From Kaftiobacterium sp035693805 (GTDB taxonomy: Bacteria > Sysuimicrobiota > Sysuimicrobiia > Sysuimicrobiales > Kaftiobacteriaceae), in the NCBI GenBank assembly GCA_035693805.1, contig DASSGA010000100.1:1-22474 (forward strand): a DNA stretch of 22,474 bases. The letters run 5' to 3'. The position numbers were made by a program, and so were the translations under genes. Below, in pieces: positions 7,336-15,216 of the stretch. Below the pieces are notes generated by a model that worked only from the letters and a program-made list of their open reading frames with translations, made no database searches and had not been told where the DNA came from. The first letter of the stretch is position 1; every line of letters begins with the position of its first letter.

Positions 7336-8114
7336 TGGATCTCCTCCTGCGCGGCAAAGCCGTGCTCCTCGCCGGTGGGACGCGGGGGATCGGCCGGGCG
7401 ACGGCCGAGCTGCTCGGGGCAGAAGGGGCCCGCGTCGCGCTCGTCGGGCGGAACGCGGACGCGCTGCGCTCGGCGGCCGACGCCGTGCGCGAGCGGGGCG
7501 GCGCCGTGCGCGAGATCAAGGCCGACGTCACCGACGAGAGCCAGGCCGCGAGGATGGTGGCCGAGGCCCATGAATTCCTCGGCCGGTTCGATGCGGTCAT
7601 CGACGCGGTGGGCCGCAGCTACCGCGGCAGCTTCCTCGAGGTCAGCGAGCAGACATGGCGCGAGGCGTTCGAGGTGGATTTCTTCTCGGCCGTCCGGCTG
7701 GTGCGGCTGGCCCTGCCGTCCATCCCTCAGGGGGGACGGGTGGTGCTCGTCGGCGCCGCCTCCGGCAAGCAGCCGCATCTCGGCCAGTCGCCGAGCAACG
7801 CGGCCAAGGCGGCGCTGGCGAACCTCACACGGAGCCTCGCTGATGAGCTCGCGCCGCGCGGAATCGCGGTCAACTGCGTGGCCCCGGGCCGGGTGCTCTC
7901 CGAGCGCCGCCGCGAGCGGCTGGCCGGGGAGGCCAGGACGCGGGGCGTATCGGTGGAGCAGGCGTTCGCGAAAGATGCCGCCGACGTACCGCTCGGTCGG
8001 CACGGGGAGCCGGAGGAAGTGGCGGCGATGGTCGTGTTCCTGGCATCGCCTCGGGCGAGCTACATCACAGGGCAGCAGGTCGTCGTCGACGGTGGGCTCG
8101 TACGAACCCTGTAG
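7335..8114 (+). CDS. Short-chain dehydrogenase/reductase with Ser at the catalytic Tyr position
   Basis: This is a 259-residue classical-size SDR. The cofactor loop GGTRGIG is at 14-20, an acidic residue of the KADVTD segment at 62-67 contacts the adenine, the catalytic serine is about Ser143 (GAASG), and the C-terminal YITGQQVVVDGG is at 243-254. The usual Tyr-x-x-x-Lys reads Ser154-Asn-Ala-Ala-Lys158, so Tyr is replaced by Ser while Lys is kept. A known divergent SDR branch carries SNxxR/K here, so this is probably a functional variant rather than a dead enzyme, but its chemistry is uncertain. The ATG at 7335 overlaps the TctA stop. Its place between two transporter sets suggests reduction or oxidation of a hydroxy- or oxo-carboxylate intermediate. 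Confidence 0.88.
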   Translation: MDLLLRGKAVLLAGGTRGIGRATAELLGAEGARVALVGRNADALRSAADAVRERGGAVREIKADVTDESQAARMVAEAHEFLGRFDAVIDAVGRSYRGSFLEVSEQTWREAFEVDFFSAVRLVRLALPSIPQGGRVVLVGAASGKQPHLGQSPSNAAKAALANLTRSLADELAPRGIAVNCVAPGRVLSERRRERLAGEARTRGVSVEQAFAKDAADVPLGRHGEPEEVAAMVVFLASPRASYITGQQVVVDGGLVRTL

Positions 8115-8139
8115 GACGCCGGCGGTGGGGGGTGAAGGC

Positions 8140-9108
8140 GTGAGCCGCGAGGAGGTAAAGCGCACCGCGCGCATGCTCGTGGAGCACTGCGTGGCGCTAC
8201 GCCCCGGCGAGCACGTGCTCGTCGTCGGCGACACGACGACGGACGAGATCGCCGACGTCCTGGCCGAAGCGGCCCGGGAGGGCGGCGGGGACGTCGTGCT
8301 CGCGATCATGGAGCCGCGCGCGCAACACGGCAACGATCCGCCAAAGGTGCTCGCCGCGGCGATGCTCGCTGCCGACGTGATGCTGATGGCGGTGAAGCAC
8401 TCCATCACGCACACCACGGCGCGGAAGGAGGCCAGCGCGCGGGGGGCACGGGCCGTGGTCCTGCGCAGCGTGACCGTGGAAAGCATGACGCAGGGCGCCG
8501 CGACCGCGGACTACCCCGCGGTCCGCCGGTTGACGAAGGAGATCGCCCAGGTGCTGACGCGGGGGAAGACCGTGTACGTCACCTCGCCGGAAGGCACCGA
8601 TCTTCGCCTGCGCATCGACGGGCGCTCGGCGCTGGCCCTGGACGGATTCTCCACGGAGCCGGGGACCTTCACCCCGTTCCCGACCGGTGAGGCGGCGATC
8701 GTCCCGGTCGAAGGCAGCGCGGAGGGCGTCGCCGTCTTCGATCACGCGATCGACAACGTCGGCACCCTCGACGCACCGATCCGGTGCGAAGTGCGCGGGG
8801 GGCGCATCGTGCGCGTCGACGGAGGCCGCAGCGCGGAGGTCTTCCGGACGCTGATCGCCACCGACGCCAATGCGGGCAACATCGCCGAGTTCGCGATCGG
8901 CACGAACCCCAACTCGCGCCTGCGCGGCAACATGGCCGAGGACAAGGTGCTGCTCGGCGTCGTGCACATCGGGGTCGGCGACAGCCATACGATCGGCGGA
9001 TTGATCGAGAGCCAGATCCACGTCGACGCGATCATCCTGAACCCGACGGTGGAGGTCGACGGGGCTCGGATCGTGGACCGGCGCACGATGCTGGTGGAAG
9101 TGAGATGA
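8140..9108 (+). CDS. M29 aminopeptidase / NicX-like metalloenzyme, copy 2
   Basis: I chose the GTG at 8140, behind GGGGGGTGAAGG, giving 322 residues; another in-frame GTG at 8125 would add five. The protein is collinear with the one at 3339-4319. It shows SPEGTDLRL at 149-157, TGEAAIVP at 182-189, IAEFAIGTNPN at 248-258, VVHIGVG at 274-280 and ESQIHVD at 290-296. Candidate metal ligands Glu184, Glu250, His276, His294 and Asp296 are all present. KHSITHTTARKEA near 86-98 is also shared with copy 1 (SHSMTHTNAEREA), a family-specific loop probably at the substrate pocket. It directly precedes the second TctCBA set, repeating the enzyme-transporter order. Cytoplasmic hydrolase or extradiol-like dioxygenase activity cannot be told apart here. 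Confidence 0.8.
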   Translation: MSREEVKRTARMLVEHCVALRPGEHVLVVGDTTTDEIADVLAEAAREGGGDVVLAIMEPRAQHGNDPPKVLAAAMLAADVMLMAVKHSITHTTARKEASARGARAVVLRSVTVESMTQGAATADYPAVRRLTKEIAQVLTRGKTVYVTSPEGTDLRLRIDGRSALALDGFSTEPGTFTPFPTGEAAIVPVEGSAEGVAVFDHAIDNVGTLDAPIRCEVRGGRIVRVDGGRSAEVFRTLIATDANAGNIAEFAIGTNPNSRLRGNMAEDKVLLGVVHIGVGDSHTIGGLIESQIHVDAIILNPTVEVDGARIVDRRTMLVEVR

Positions 9109-9140
9109 TGCGACTGCAGACCGAGTGGGGGGTGGGCAGA

Positions 9141-10118
9141 ATGCGGACACGATGGATGACGATGTGCCTGGTCGCGGTGCTGGTCGTAGGCCTGCTGGCC
9201 GGCGGGACGCCGCTGTTTGGACAGGCCTATCCGAGCAAGCCGTTCGAGTTCGTCGTGCCGTTCGGCGCGGGCGGCGGGAGCGACATCCTCGCCCGGATGA
9301 TCGCCAAGGTCCTCACAGACGATCGCATCGTCACGGTGCCGATCGTCATCTCCAACAAGCCCGGGGGGAGCGGTGCCGTCGGCTGGAGCTACGTGCTCAG
9401 CAAGCGCGGCGATCCGTACGTGCTGACGACGATCAGCGGCAGCTTCTGGACGACGCCCCTGGTGGGGCAGGCCCCGTTCAAGGTCACCGACTTCACGCCC
9501 GTGGCGGGGCTCGCCCTGGACACGTTCCTGTTCGTCGTGCGGGCCGAATCGGCGTATCGCACGATCGGCGACATCGTGAAGGTCAGCAAGGCGACGCCTG
9601 AGGCGATCAGCGTCGGCGGATCGGCGATCGCCTCGGATGACCGGGTCGTGACGGCGATGCTGGAGAAGACCGCGGGGATCAAGATGACCTACGTCCCCTT
9701 CGGCGGCAGCGGACCGGCCCTGACCGCGATGCTCGGCGGGCACGTTTCGGCCGTGTGGCTGAACCCGGCGGAAGGCCTCGAGCAGCTGAAGGCCAAGAAG
9801 GTCCGAGCGCTGGCCGTCTCCTCGACGAAGCGGCTGGCGATCCTGCCCGACGCGCCCACGTTCCGCGAGCTAGGCTATGACATCGTCTGGGACCAGTACC
9901 GCGGCGTTTCGATGCCTCCGGGCGTTCCGAACGAAGCCGTGCAGACGATGTGGAGCGCGTTCCAGCGGCTGTGCCGCAGCCAGAAGTGGCAGAAGGAGTA
10001 CATCGAAACCAACGTCCTCGTCCCAATGTGCCAGGGACCGGCGGAGTGGAAGCGGACGGTCGAGAGCGTGGCCCAGCGCTACGTCGACTTCTACCGGGAG
10101 CTGGGGCTGATCAAGTAA
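9141..10118 (+). CDS. Tripartite tricarboxylate transporter substrate-binding protein (TctC family), set 2
   Basis: This is a second periplasmic receptor of the TTT family, 325 residues from the ATG at 9141, which gives a clean signal peptide: basic MRTRWM, a hydrophobic core and probable cleavage after LFGQ. In-frame ATGs at 9105 and 9108 overlap the previous stop and would add a 12-13 residue polar head. YPSKPFEFVVPFGAGGGSD at about 30-48 and the SNKPGGSG loop are the family ligand-site signatures; they differ from GAGGD and ENRSGGAS of set 1, so different ligands are likely. PTFRELGYDIVW near the C-terminal third is also typical of TctC. No lipobox is present. It is followed by its own TctB and TctA genes. 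Confidence 0.93.
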   Translation: MRTRWMTMCLVAVLVVGLLAGGTPLFGQAYPSKPFEFVVPFGAGGGSDILARMIAKVLTDDRIVTVPIVISNKPGGSGAVGWSYVLSKRGDPYVLTTISGSFWTTPLVGQAPFKVTDFTPVAGLALDTFLFVVRAESAYRTIGDIVKVSKATPEAISVGGSAIASDDRVVTAMLEKTAGIKMTYVPFGGSGPALTAMLGGHVSAVWLNPAEGLEQLKAKKVRALAVSSTKRLAILPDAPTFRELGYDIVWDQYRGVSMPPGVPNEAVQTMWSAFQRLCRSQKWQKEYIETNVLVPMCQGPAEWKRTVESVAQRYVDFYRELGLIK

Positions 10119-10165
10119 CCAGGGAAGGATTGCGCCGCCGTGATCACGCGGCGGGGGAGAGTATC

Positions 10166-10630
10166 ATGCGCCGCTGGGATCGTCTGACGGGAGGGCTGGT
10201 CCTCGCGTTCGCGGTCTACACGATGAGCACGGCGGTGCGGCTTGGGTACTGGCAGGGACGGATCCCAGGGCCGGGCTTCGCGCCCATCTGGATCGGCGCG
10301 GGCCTGGCCCTGTGCGCGCTGCTCCTGCTGGTTCGACGTCCCCCGGCCGCCCCGCGCGCCCCCGCGCGCTCGGCGGACGAGCGGATCGCCGCGAGGCGTG
10401 AGCTCATCCTCGCGATCGAGATCGCATCAGCCGCGGTCGCCGTGATGCTGCTCATCCCCCGGGTTGGGATGCTGGCCGGGCTGGCGCTGCTGCTCCTGGC
10501 CCTCGTCAAGCTCCTCGGGGGATCGTGGCGATCGGCGGTGGGGACGGGCGTGGTCGTACCGCTCGCCTTCTACCTCATGTTTGTCCGGTGGCTGGCTGTC
10601 CCGATCCCCGTCGGGCCCTGGGGGTTCTGA
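10166..10630 (+). CDS. Tripartite tricarboxylate transporter small membrane subunit (TctB family), set 2
   Basis: This 154-residue protein has about four membrane helices: an N-terminal one, then PGPGFAPIWIGAG, which is the TctB counterpart of the GPAFFPRL stretch in set 1, a charged loop rich in Ala, Pro and Arg near 58-78, and three C-terminal hydrophobic stretches. The ATG at 10166 is preceded by GGGGGAGAG. It lies 47 bases after TctC and three bases before TctA, the normal order. Assignment rests on topology, size and neighbours because this subunit is weakly conserved. Confidence 0.84.
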   Translation: MRRWDRLTGGLVLAFAVYTMSTAVRLGYWQGRIPGPGFAPIWIGAGLALCALLLLVRRPPAAPRAPARSADERIAARRELILAIEIASAAVAVMLLIPRVGMLAGLALLLLALVKLLGGSWRSAVGTGVVVPLAFYLMFVRWLAVPIPVGPWGF

Positions 10631-10633
10631 GGC

Positions 10634-12136
10634 ATGGAAACGCTGAGCCTCCTGCTGAACGGGTTCCAGGTGGCGCTCCAGCCGGTGAACCTGCTGGCGG
10701 CAATCGCGGGCGTCATGATCGGCCAGATCATCGGCGTGCTGCCCGGGATCGGTCCCTCGGCCGCGATCGCCATCCTGCTGCCCGTGACCTTCGGCCTGAA
10801 CGCGACCACGGCGATGATCACGTTCATCGGCATCTACTACGGGGCGATGTACGGCGGCACGATCACCTCGGTGCTGCTGCGCATCCCGGGGGAGTCCTCC
10901 TCGGTGATGACGACCCTGGATGGTTATGAGATGGCCCGCCAGGGACGCGCGGGCGCGGCGCTCGGCATCGCGGCGTTCGGCTCGTTCATCGCGGGGACGT
11001 TCGGCATCATCGCCTTGATGTTCCTGGCCCAGCCGCTCACCACGCTCGCGCTGGCTTTCGGGCCGGCCGAGTTCACCGGCCTCCTCGTGCTCGGGTTCAG
11101 CCTGGTCGTGTACCTCACGGGGCGCGACAAGCTGAAGGGCGTCATTTCGGTCCTGCTGGGGCTCTGGTTGTCCGTCGTCGGTGTCGACTTGATCACCGGT
11201 CTGCCCCGCTTCACGTTCGGTCAGCTGAAGCTGCTCGATGGCGTGCAGTTCATCCCCGTGGCGGTCGGGCTCTTCGGGATCGCCGAAGTCCTCGCGACGG
11301 CGTCCCAGGCCGCGCCGTACCAGGTTCCGGAGACGAGATTCAGCCTCCGCGGCGTGCTTCCCACGGCCGCGGACTGGCTCGCCAGCCGCTGGGCGATCGT
11401 GCGCGGGACCCTGGTCGGTTTCGTGGTCGGGATGCTGCCCGGGGCGGGCGCGACCGCGGCGTCGATGATCTCCTACACCGTCGAGAAGCGGGTTGCGCGC
11501 GATCCGGACCGCTTCGGCCGCGGGGCGATCGAAGGCGTGGCCGGTCCCGAAAGCGCGAACAACGCGGCGGCCGTGGGCGCCATGGTGCCGCTGCTGACGC
11601 TCGGGCTGCCCGGATCGGCGACGACCGCGGTGATGCTCGGCGGCCTCATGCTCTTCGGCCTGCGGCCGGGGCCGCTGCTGTTCGAGCAGCATCCGCAGTT
11701 CGCCTGGGGCATCATCGCCAGCATGCACGTGAGCAACCTCATGCTCGTGCTGGTGAACCTGCTCGCGATCCCGCTCTTCGTGAGCGTGCTGCGCCTACCC
11801 AAGGCTGTGCTGTTCCCATCCATCGTCGCCCTGGCGATGATCGGGACGTTCAGTCTCGAGAATCACCTCTTTGAGGTCTGGCTGGCGCTGCTGTTCTCGG
11901 CGTTCGGCTACCTCATGATGAAGCTCGACTATCCGCCGGCCCCGCTCGTGCTCGCGCTGGTCCTCGGCAACACGCTCGAGGAGTCCGCGCGCCAGGCGCT
12001 GCTGCTGTCGCACGGCAGCCTGCTGATCTTCGTGACGCGGCCGCTCGCCGCGTTGCTGTTTGGTCTCACCCTGGTGCTGGTGCTGTCGTCCCTGCTGCGG
12101 CGGCGGGCGGCGGCGCCGGCTCCCGAGGTGGCATAA
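10634..12136 (+). CDS. Tripartite tricarboxylate transporter large permease (TctA family), set 2
   Basis: This 500-residue, roughly 12-helix permease is homologous to the set 1 permease at 5821-7335 but clearly diverged. Family motifs are IIGVLPGIGPSAAIAILLP near residues 32-50, YYGAMYGGTITSVLLRIPGE near 73-92, TLDGYEMARQG, GMLPGAGATAASM, and PESANNAAAVGAMVPLLTLG followed by LPGS. The PGESSSV loop replaces the PGTPGAA loop of set 1, suggesting a different substrate or an ancient duplication rather than a recent one. The start at 10634 lies only three bases after the TctB stop. A ribosome site AAAGGGAGG follows its stop and serves the next gene. Confidence 0.95.
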   Translation: METLSLLLNGFQVALQPVNLLAAIAGVMIGQIIGVLPGIGPSAAIAILLPVTFGLNATTAMITFIGIYYGAMYGGTITSVLLRIPGESSSVMTTLDGYEMARQGRAGAALGIAAFGSFIAGTFGIIALMFLAQPLTTLALAFGPAEFTGLLVLGFSLVVYLTGRDKLKGVISVLLGLWLSVVGVDLITGLPRFTFGQLKLLDGVQFIPVAVGLFGIAEVLATASQAAPYQVPETRFSLRGVLPTAADWLASRWAIVRGTLVGFVVGMLPGAGATAASMISYTVEKRVARDPDRFGRGAIEGVAGPESANNAAAVGAMVPLLTLGLPGSATTAVMLGGLMLFGLRPGPLLFEQHPQFAWGIIASMHVSNLMLVLVNLLAIPLFVSVLRLPKAVLFPSIVALAMIGTFSLENHLFEVWLALLFSAFGYLMMKLDYPPAPLVLALVLGNTLEESARQALLLSHGSLLIFVTRPLAALLFGLTLVLVLSSLLRRRAAAPAPEVA

Positions 12137-12150
12137 AGGGAGGCAGGCCG

Positions 12151-13134
12151 GTGCAGATCGCGGGATTGATCGAGGGGGCGCGCAAGGTGGTGCGGGTCTG
12201 CGCGCGTATCCGGTCGGGGGAGAAAGTCGCCGTGGTCACCGACACCGCGGCGGTAAGCCTGGCCGTCGCGGAAGCGCTCGCGGCCGCGGCGCTCGAGGTC
12301 ACGTCGGAGGTCGTCACGACGGTGATGACCCCGCGCGACGTGGATGGCGACGAGCCCCCGGCGATCGTCGCCGCGGCGCTCGCCGCCGCGGACGTGGCGC
12401 TGCTCCCGGTCAGCTACTCGATCAGCCACTCCACGGCCGTGCACGATGCGCTGGCGCGTGGGACCCGCGTCCTGGCGCTGCCGGCGATGGTGAACCCGGA
12501 GATGCTGACCCGGGGCGGCCCCGAGGCCGACTTCGAGGCGCAGGCGCCGTTGTGCCGCGCGGTTGCCGAGCGACTGACCAGTGCCTCCTCGGCGTCCTTA
12601 CGGACGCCCGCGGGAACTGACTGCACCTTCGATCTGCGGGGCCGCAAGGGGAACGCCCACGACTGCGTCCTCGACCGTCCCGGGAAGTTCTCGGCTTTCC
12701 CGTGGATCGAGGCGAACATCGCTCCCGTCGACGGTAAAGTCGAGGGGCGCCTCGTCTTCGACGGGAGCATCCCGAACCTGCGCCTGGGCGGCCTGCTGCG
12801 CAGCCCGGTTATCTGCACCGTGGAGGGCGGGCGTATCGTCCACGTGGAGGGCGGACCGGAGGCCGACATGATCCGCAAGGTCTGGGCCTCGCTCGGCGAT
12901 GCCGCGGTGTACAACATCGCGCAGCTGGCGATAGGGTTGAACCCCTCGATTCTCACCCTGACCGGCCGCTGGACCGACCACGGGGCGCTCGGGACGGTGC
13001 ACATCGGGATCGGCACGAGTGCGAACCTCGGCGGGGCCACCCGTGCCGTGGCGCACTTCGACGGCATGATGTTCCGCCCGACACTGCGATTGGACCGGAC
13101 GACGCTGCTCGACAACGGAGACCTGAAGTTGTGA
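12151..13134 (+). CDS. M29 aminopeptidase / NicX-like metalloenzyme, copy 3 (one metal-site Glu replaced by Gln)
   Basis: The GTG at 12151 follows AAAGGGAGG at good spacing and gives 327 residues. The protein is collinear with the two other M29/NicX-like copies: RTPAGTDCTF at 151-160, IEANIAPVDG at 186-195, NIAQLAIGLNP at 255-265, TVHIGIG at 282-288 and AHFD at 301-304. Four candidate metal ligands remain (Glu187, His284, His302, Asp304). The fifth, Glu in the AEF/AEL motif of copies 1 and 2, is Gln258, and the Glu-Ser before the HxD motif is also changed. It may bind one metal instead of two, or use another substrate. It follows the second TctA and precedes an SLC13-type carrier, continuing the enzyme-transporter pairing. 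Confidence 0.78.
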   Translation: MQIAGLIEGARKVVRVCARIRSGEKVAVVTDTAAVSLAVAEALAAAALEVTSEVVTTVMTPRDVDGDEPPAIVAAALAAADVALLPVSYSISHSTAVHDALARGTRVLALPAMVNPEMLTRGGPEADFEAQAPLCRAVAERLTSASSASLRTPAGTDCTFDLRGRKGNAHDCVLDRPGKFSAFPWIEANIAPVDGKVEGRLVFDGSIPNLRLGGLLRSPVICTVEGGRIVHVEGGPEADMIRKVWASLGDAAVYNIAQLAIGLNPSILTLTGRWTDHGALGTVHIGIGTSANLGGATRAVAHFDGMMFRPTLRLDRTTLLDNGDLKL

Positions 13135-13168
13135 GGCCTCGCCCCGGCTCGCTCCGGCCGGCACCCTG

Positions 13169-14629
13169 ATGCCCGCCGTCTCCGAATCCCGGCTCCCGCC
13201 GGACGAGCTCGCCGCCTCGCGCCTCTCGTTCTCCTGGGCGCCGTGGGCGGTGTTCATCGCGGCGTTCCTCCTGGCCGCATTCCTTCCGCTCCCCGAACCC
13301 GGTCCCGCGGCGCTCACGCGCGGCGGGGCCTACGCCCTCGCCGGGCTGGTCGCCGCCGTGGTGTTCTGGGCGAGCGGGGTGCAGGATCCGTCCCTCAGCG
13401 GCCTGCTCATCATCACCCTGCTCTCATTGCTCGGGGTGATGCCGTTCGAGCGCGCGGTCGCCGGCTTCGGCACCGAGTTTGTGTGGCTGCTGGTCGTGAC
13501 GTTCATCCTCGCGCAGGCGATGGCCGACACGGGGCTCGGCCGCCGCATCGCGCTCGCCCTGCTACACCGCGCCGGCGGCCGGCCCGCAATGGTCCTGCTC
13601 GCGCTGTTGGGCGCCGTGCTCGTCCTAGCCTTCATGGTGCCGACGGCGGCCGGCCGCATCTCGATGATCCTGCCCGTGGTCCTCGGCATCATCGAGGCGG
13701 CGCGGATCCCGCCCTCGTCGCGCTTCGCGAAGGCGATGCTCATCGGCACCTCGCATGTCTCGATCATGGTGGGGATCGGCCTGATGACGGCCGCCGGCGC
13801 CACGGTCTACGCGGCGGGCGCGTTCGGGAACCTCATCGACGTGCGCTGGACGTACGTGGCCTGGCTCGTGGCCTTCTACCCGCTCGTGGCCGTGTTCACG
13901 TTCGTCGTGTGGCGGCTGCTGCTGTGGCAGTATCCGCCGGAGCAGGGGGAGTCGACCGCCGGCGCTGAGTATGTCGCGCAGGAGCTGCGGGTGCTGGGCG
14001 CGCTGGCCACGCCGGAGCGCAAGATGCTCGCCGTGTTCGCGGTGATCTTCTTCCTGTGGGTGATCGGCCCGCGCTGGGGGATCACCACCCCGCAGGCCGG
14101 GATGATCGGGGCCATCGCGCTGCTCATGCCGGGGGTGCGCGTGCTCTCCTGGGAACGCGCGATGTCTGCGGTACGCTGGAACGTGATCATCCTCTTCGGC
14201 GTGTCGCTCGCGCTCGCGAACGCGCTGGATTCCTCGGGTGCGGGCGCCTGGCTCACCTCCGGTACGCTGGGCATTGTCGCGCACCCGTCCCCGGTCGCAG
14301 TCGCCCTGATCATCGCCCCGCTCGTCCTGCTCATCCGCATCGGCTTCGTGAACAACCTGGGGATGATCGCGGCGGGGCTGCCGCTCGCCTTCACGCTGGC
14401 AAAGGGCTGGGGGCTGAGCCCGCTGTGGATGGGGATGGTCGTGGTGATGACGGCGGGTCCGGGGTTCCTGCTGCCGACGCAGACACCGACCGGGATGATC
14501 ACGATCGGCTACGAGTACTACACGACCCGCGACTACCTGCGCGCGGGGATCCCCGCCTCGATCGTCTTGCTCGCCCTCACCTGGCTCGCGGCCTTCGTGT
14601 ACTGGCCGCTGCTCGGCTACCGGCCCTAG
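13169..14629 (+). CDS. SLC13/DASS-family carboxylate or anion symporter
   Basis: This 486-residue membrane protein has about 11-12 hydrophobic helices and the layout of divalent-anion:sodium symporters, which import dicarboxylates, citrate or sulfate. Two pseudo-repeat substrate motifs are seen: VPTAAGRISMILPV near residue 157 in the first half and LLPTQTPTGMITIGYEY near residue 433 in the second, the latter followed by DYLRAGIP, a typical C-terminal DASS signature. The ATG at 13169 lacks a good ribosome site, so re-initiation after the upstream gene (34-base gap) is likely. It is the last gene of the plus-strand operon and ends five bases before the convergent cupin gene. A DASS carrier beside two TTT systems gives three independent carboxylate routes. 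Substrate and coupling ion are not determined. Confidence 0.88.
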   Translation: MPAVSESRLPPDELAASRLSFSWAPWAVFIAAFLLAAFLPLPEPGPAALTRGGAYALAGLVAAVVFWASGVQDPSLSGLLIITLLSLLGVMPFERAVAGFGTEFVWLLVVTFILAQAMADTGLGRRIALALLHRAGGRPAMVLLALLGAVLVLAFMVPTAAGRISMILPVVLGIIEAARIPPSSRFAKAMLIGTSHVSIMVGIGLMTAAGATVYAAGAFGNLIDVRWTYVAWLVAFYPLVAVFTFVVWRLLLWQYPPEQGESTAGAEYVAQELRVLGALATPERKMLAVFAVIFFLWVIGPRWGITTPQAGMIGAIALLMPGVRVLSWERAMSAVRWNVIILFGVSLALANALDSSGAGAWLTSGTLGIVAHPSPVAVALIIAPLVLLIRIGFVNNLGMIAAGLPLAFTLAKGWGLSPLWMGMVVVMTAGPGFLLPTQTPTGMITIGYEYYTTRDYLRAGIPASIVLLALTWLAAFVYWPLLGYRP

Positions 14630-14632
14630 CCG
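14614..14632. terminator. Small hairpin at the convergent operon end, possible weak terminator
   Basis: CGGCTA (14614-14619) and TAGCCG (14627-14632) can pair around a seven-base loop across the stop codon of the SLC13-type gene, in the five-base gap before the convergent cupin gene. There is no following T-run on either strand, so if it terminates transcription it is not a classical intrinsic terminator. The short stem could also be chance in GC-rich DNA. Confidence 0.25.
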
Positions 14633-14634
14633 CG

Positions 14635-15120
14635 CTACGGTTCTCCGGGCCCGCTCGAATCGGGGTACCTCGCCTCGATCGGCGCGGGGTCGTGATCCTG
14701 CACCATGCGGTTGACCGCGCCCTCCGGCAGGCGCGGATCTTCCGCGGCGTCGAAGAGGCGCACGGCGAACGAGGCGAACAGCGGATCCTCCACCATCGAC
14801 GGGGCGTGCGCCTCGATGAGCACCAGCGGCCGGGCTGTGCGATTCCACATCCAGTGCACGGCGCCCCGCGGCACACGGAAGAAGTCCCCCTGCTTCAGGT
14901 GGTAGCCGCGGTCGGCGACGAAGAACCAGACCTCGCCGTCCTGCACGTAGTTCAGCTGCTCGGCGTCGTGGGCGTGGGGGCGCGAGTGATAGCCGGGCGG
15001 CCGGTGCGCCACCATCAGGTTGACGTGCTTCCCGCTGACGAAGGTGGTCTCGAACGATGTCCCCGCCTCGAGCGTGACGCGCCGCCTCGGGACGCCGGCT
15101 CCTGCTGCTTTCAGACTCAT
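14635..15120 (-). CDS. Single-domain cupin protein
   Basis: The ATG at 15120 is preceded by GTGAGGAGGGAG, a strong ribosome site, giving 161 residues. Both cupin motifs are clear: PGYHSRPHAHDAEQLNYVQDG at 42-62, supplying His49, His51 and Glu54, and GDFFRVPRGAVHWMWN at 78-93, supplying His89. Together they form the 3-His/1-Glu metal site of a small beta-barrel. The 40-residue acidic tail after the barrel has no recognised motif. Such proteins may be dioxygenases, isomerases or ligand sensors, and the sequence does not decide. It is transcribed against the long operon and divergently from the DinB-like gene at 15217, so it is probably a separate unit. Confidence 0.85.
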   Translation of the reverse strand: MSLKAAGAGVPRRRVTLEAGTSFETTFVSGKHVNLMVAHRPPGYHSRPHAHDAEQLNYVQDGEVWFFVADRGYHLKQGDFFRVPRGAVHWMWNRTARPLVLIEAHAPSMVEDPLFASFAVRLFDAAEDPRLPEGAVNRMVQDHDPAPIEARYPDSSGPGEP

Positions 15121-15216
15121 GCGCTCCCTCCTCACCCGCTTACCCTCCCTTTGAGGTGAGGCAGGCCCGCGCTCCTGCCGGGCGAACCTACCTACAATCC
15201 CCTGACGGAGGCGCGC
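15121..15216. promoter_or_regulatory. Divergent intergenic region between cupin and DinB-like genes
   Basis: These 96 bases must hold the promoters of both divergent genes. A TACAAT hexamer at 15193-15198 is a reasonable -10 for the DinB-like gene, but no good -35 lies at the right distance. CGGAGG at about 15206-15211 is that gene's ribosome site. No clear operator palindrome was found. Confidence 0.35.

Noticed and set aside
13625..14848. Minus-strand open frame of 407 codons opposite the SLC13-type gene
   Set aside because: Composition is typical of an antisense shadow and it overlaps both a clear transporter and the cupin gene in another frame.
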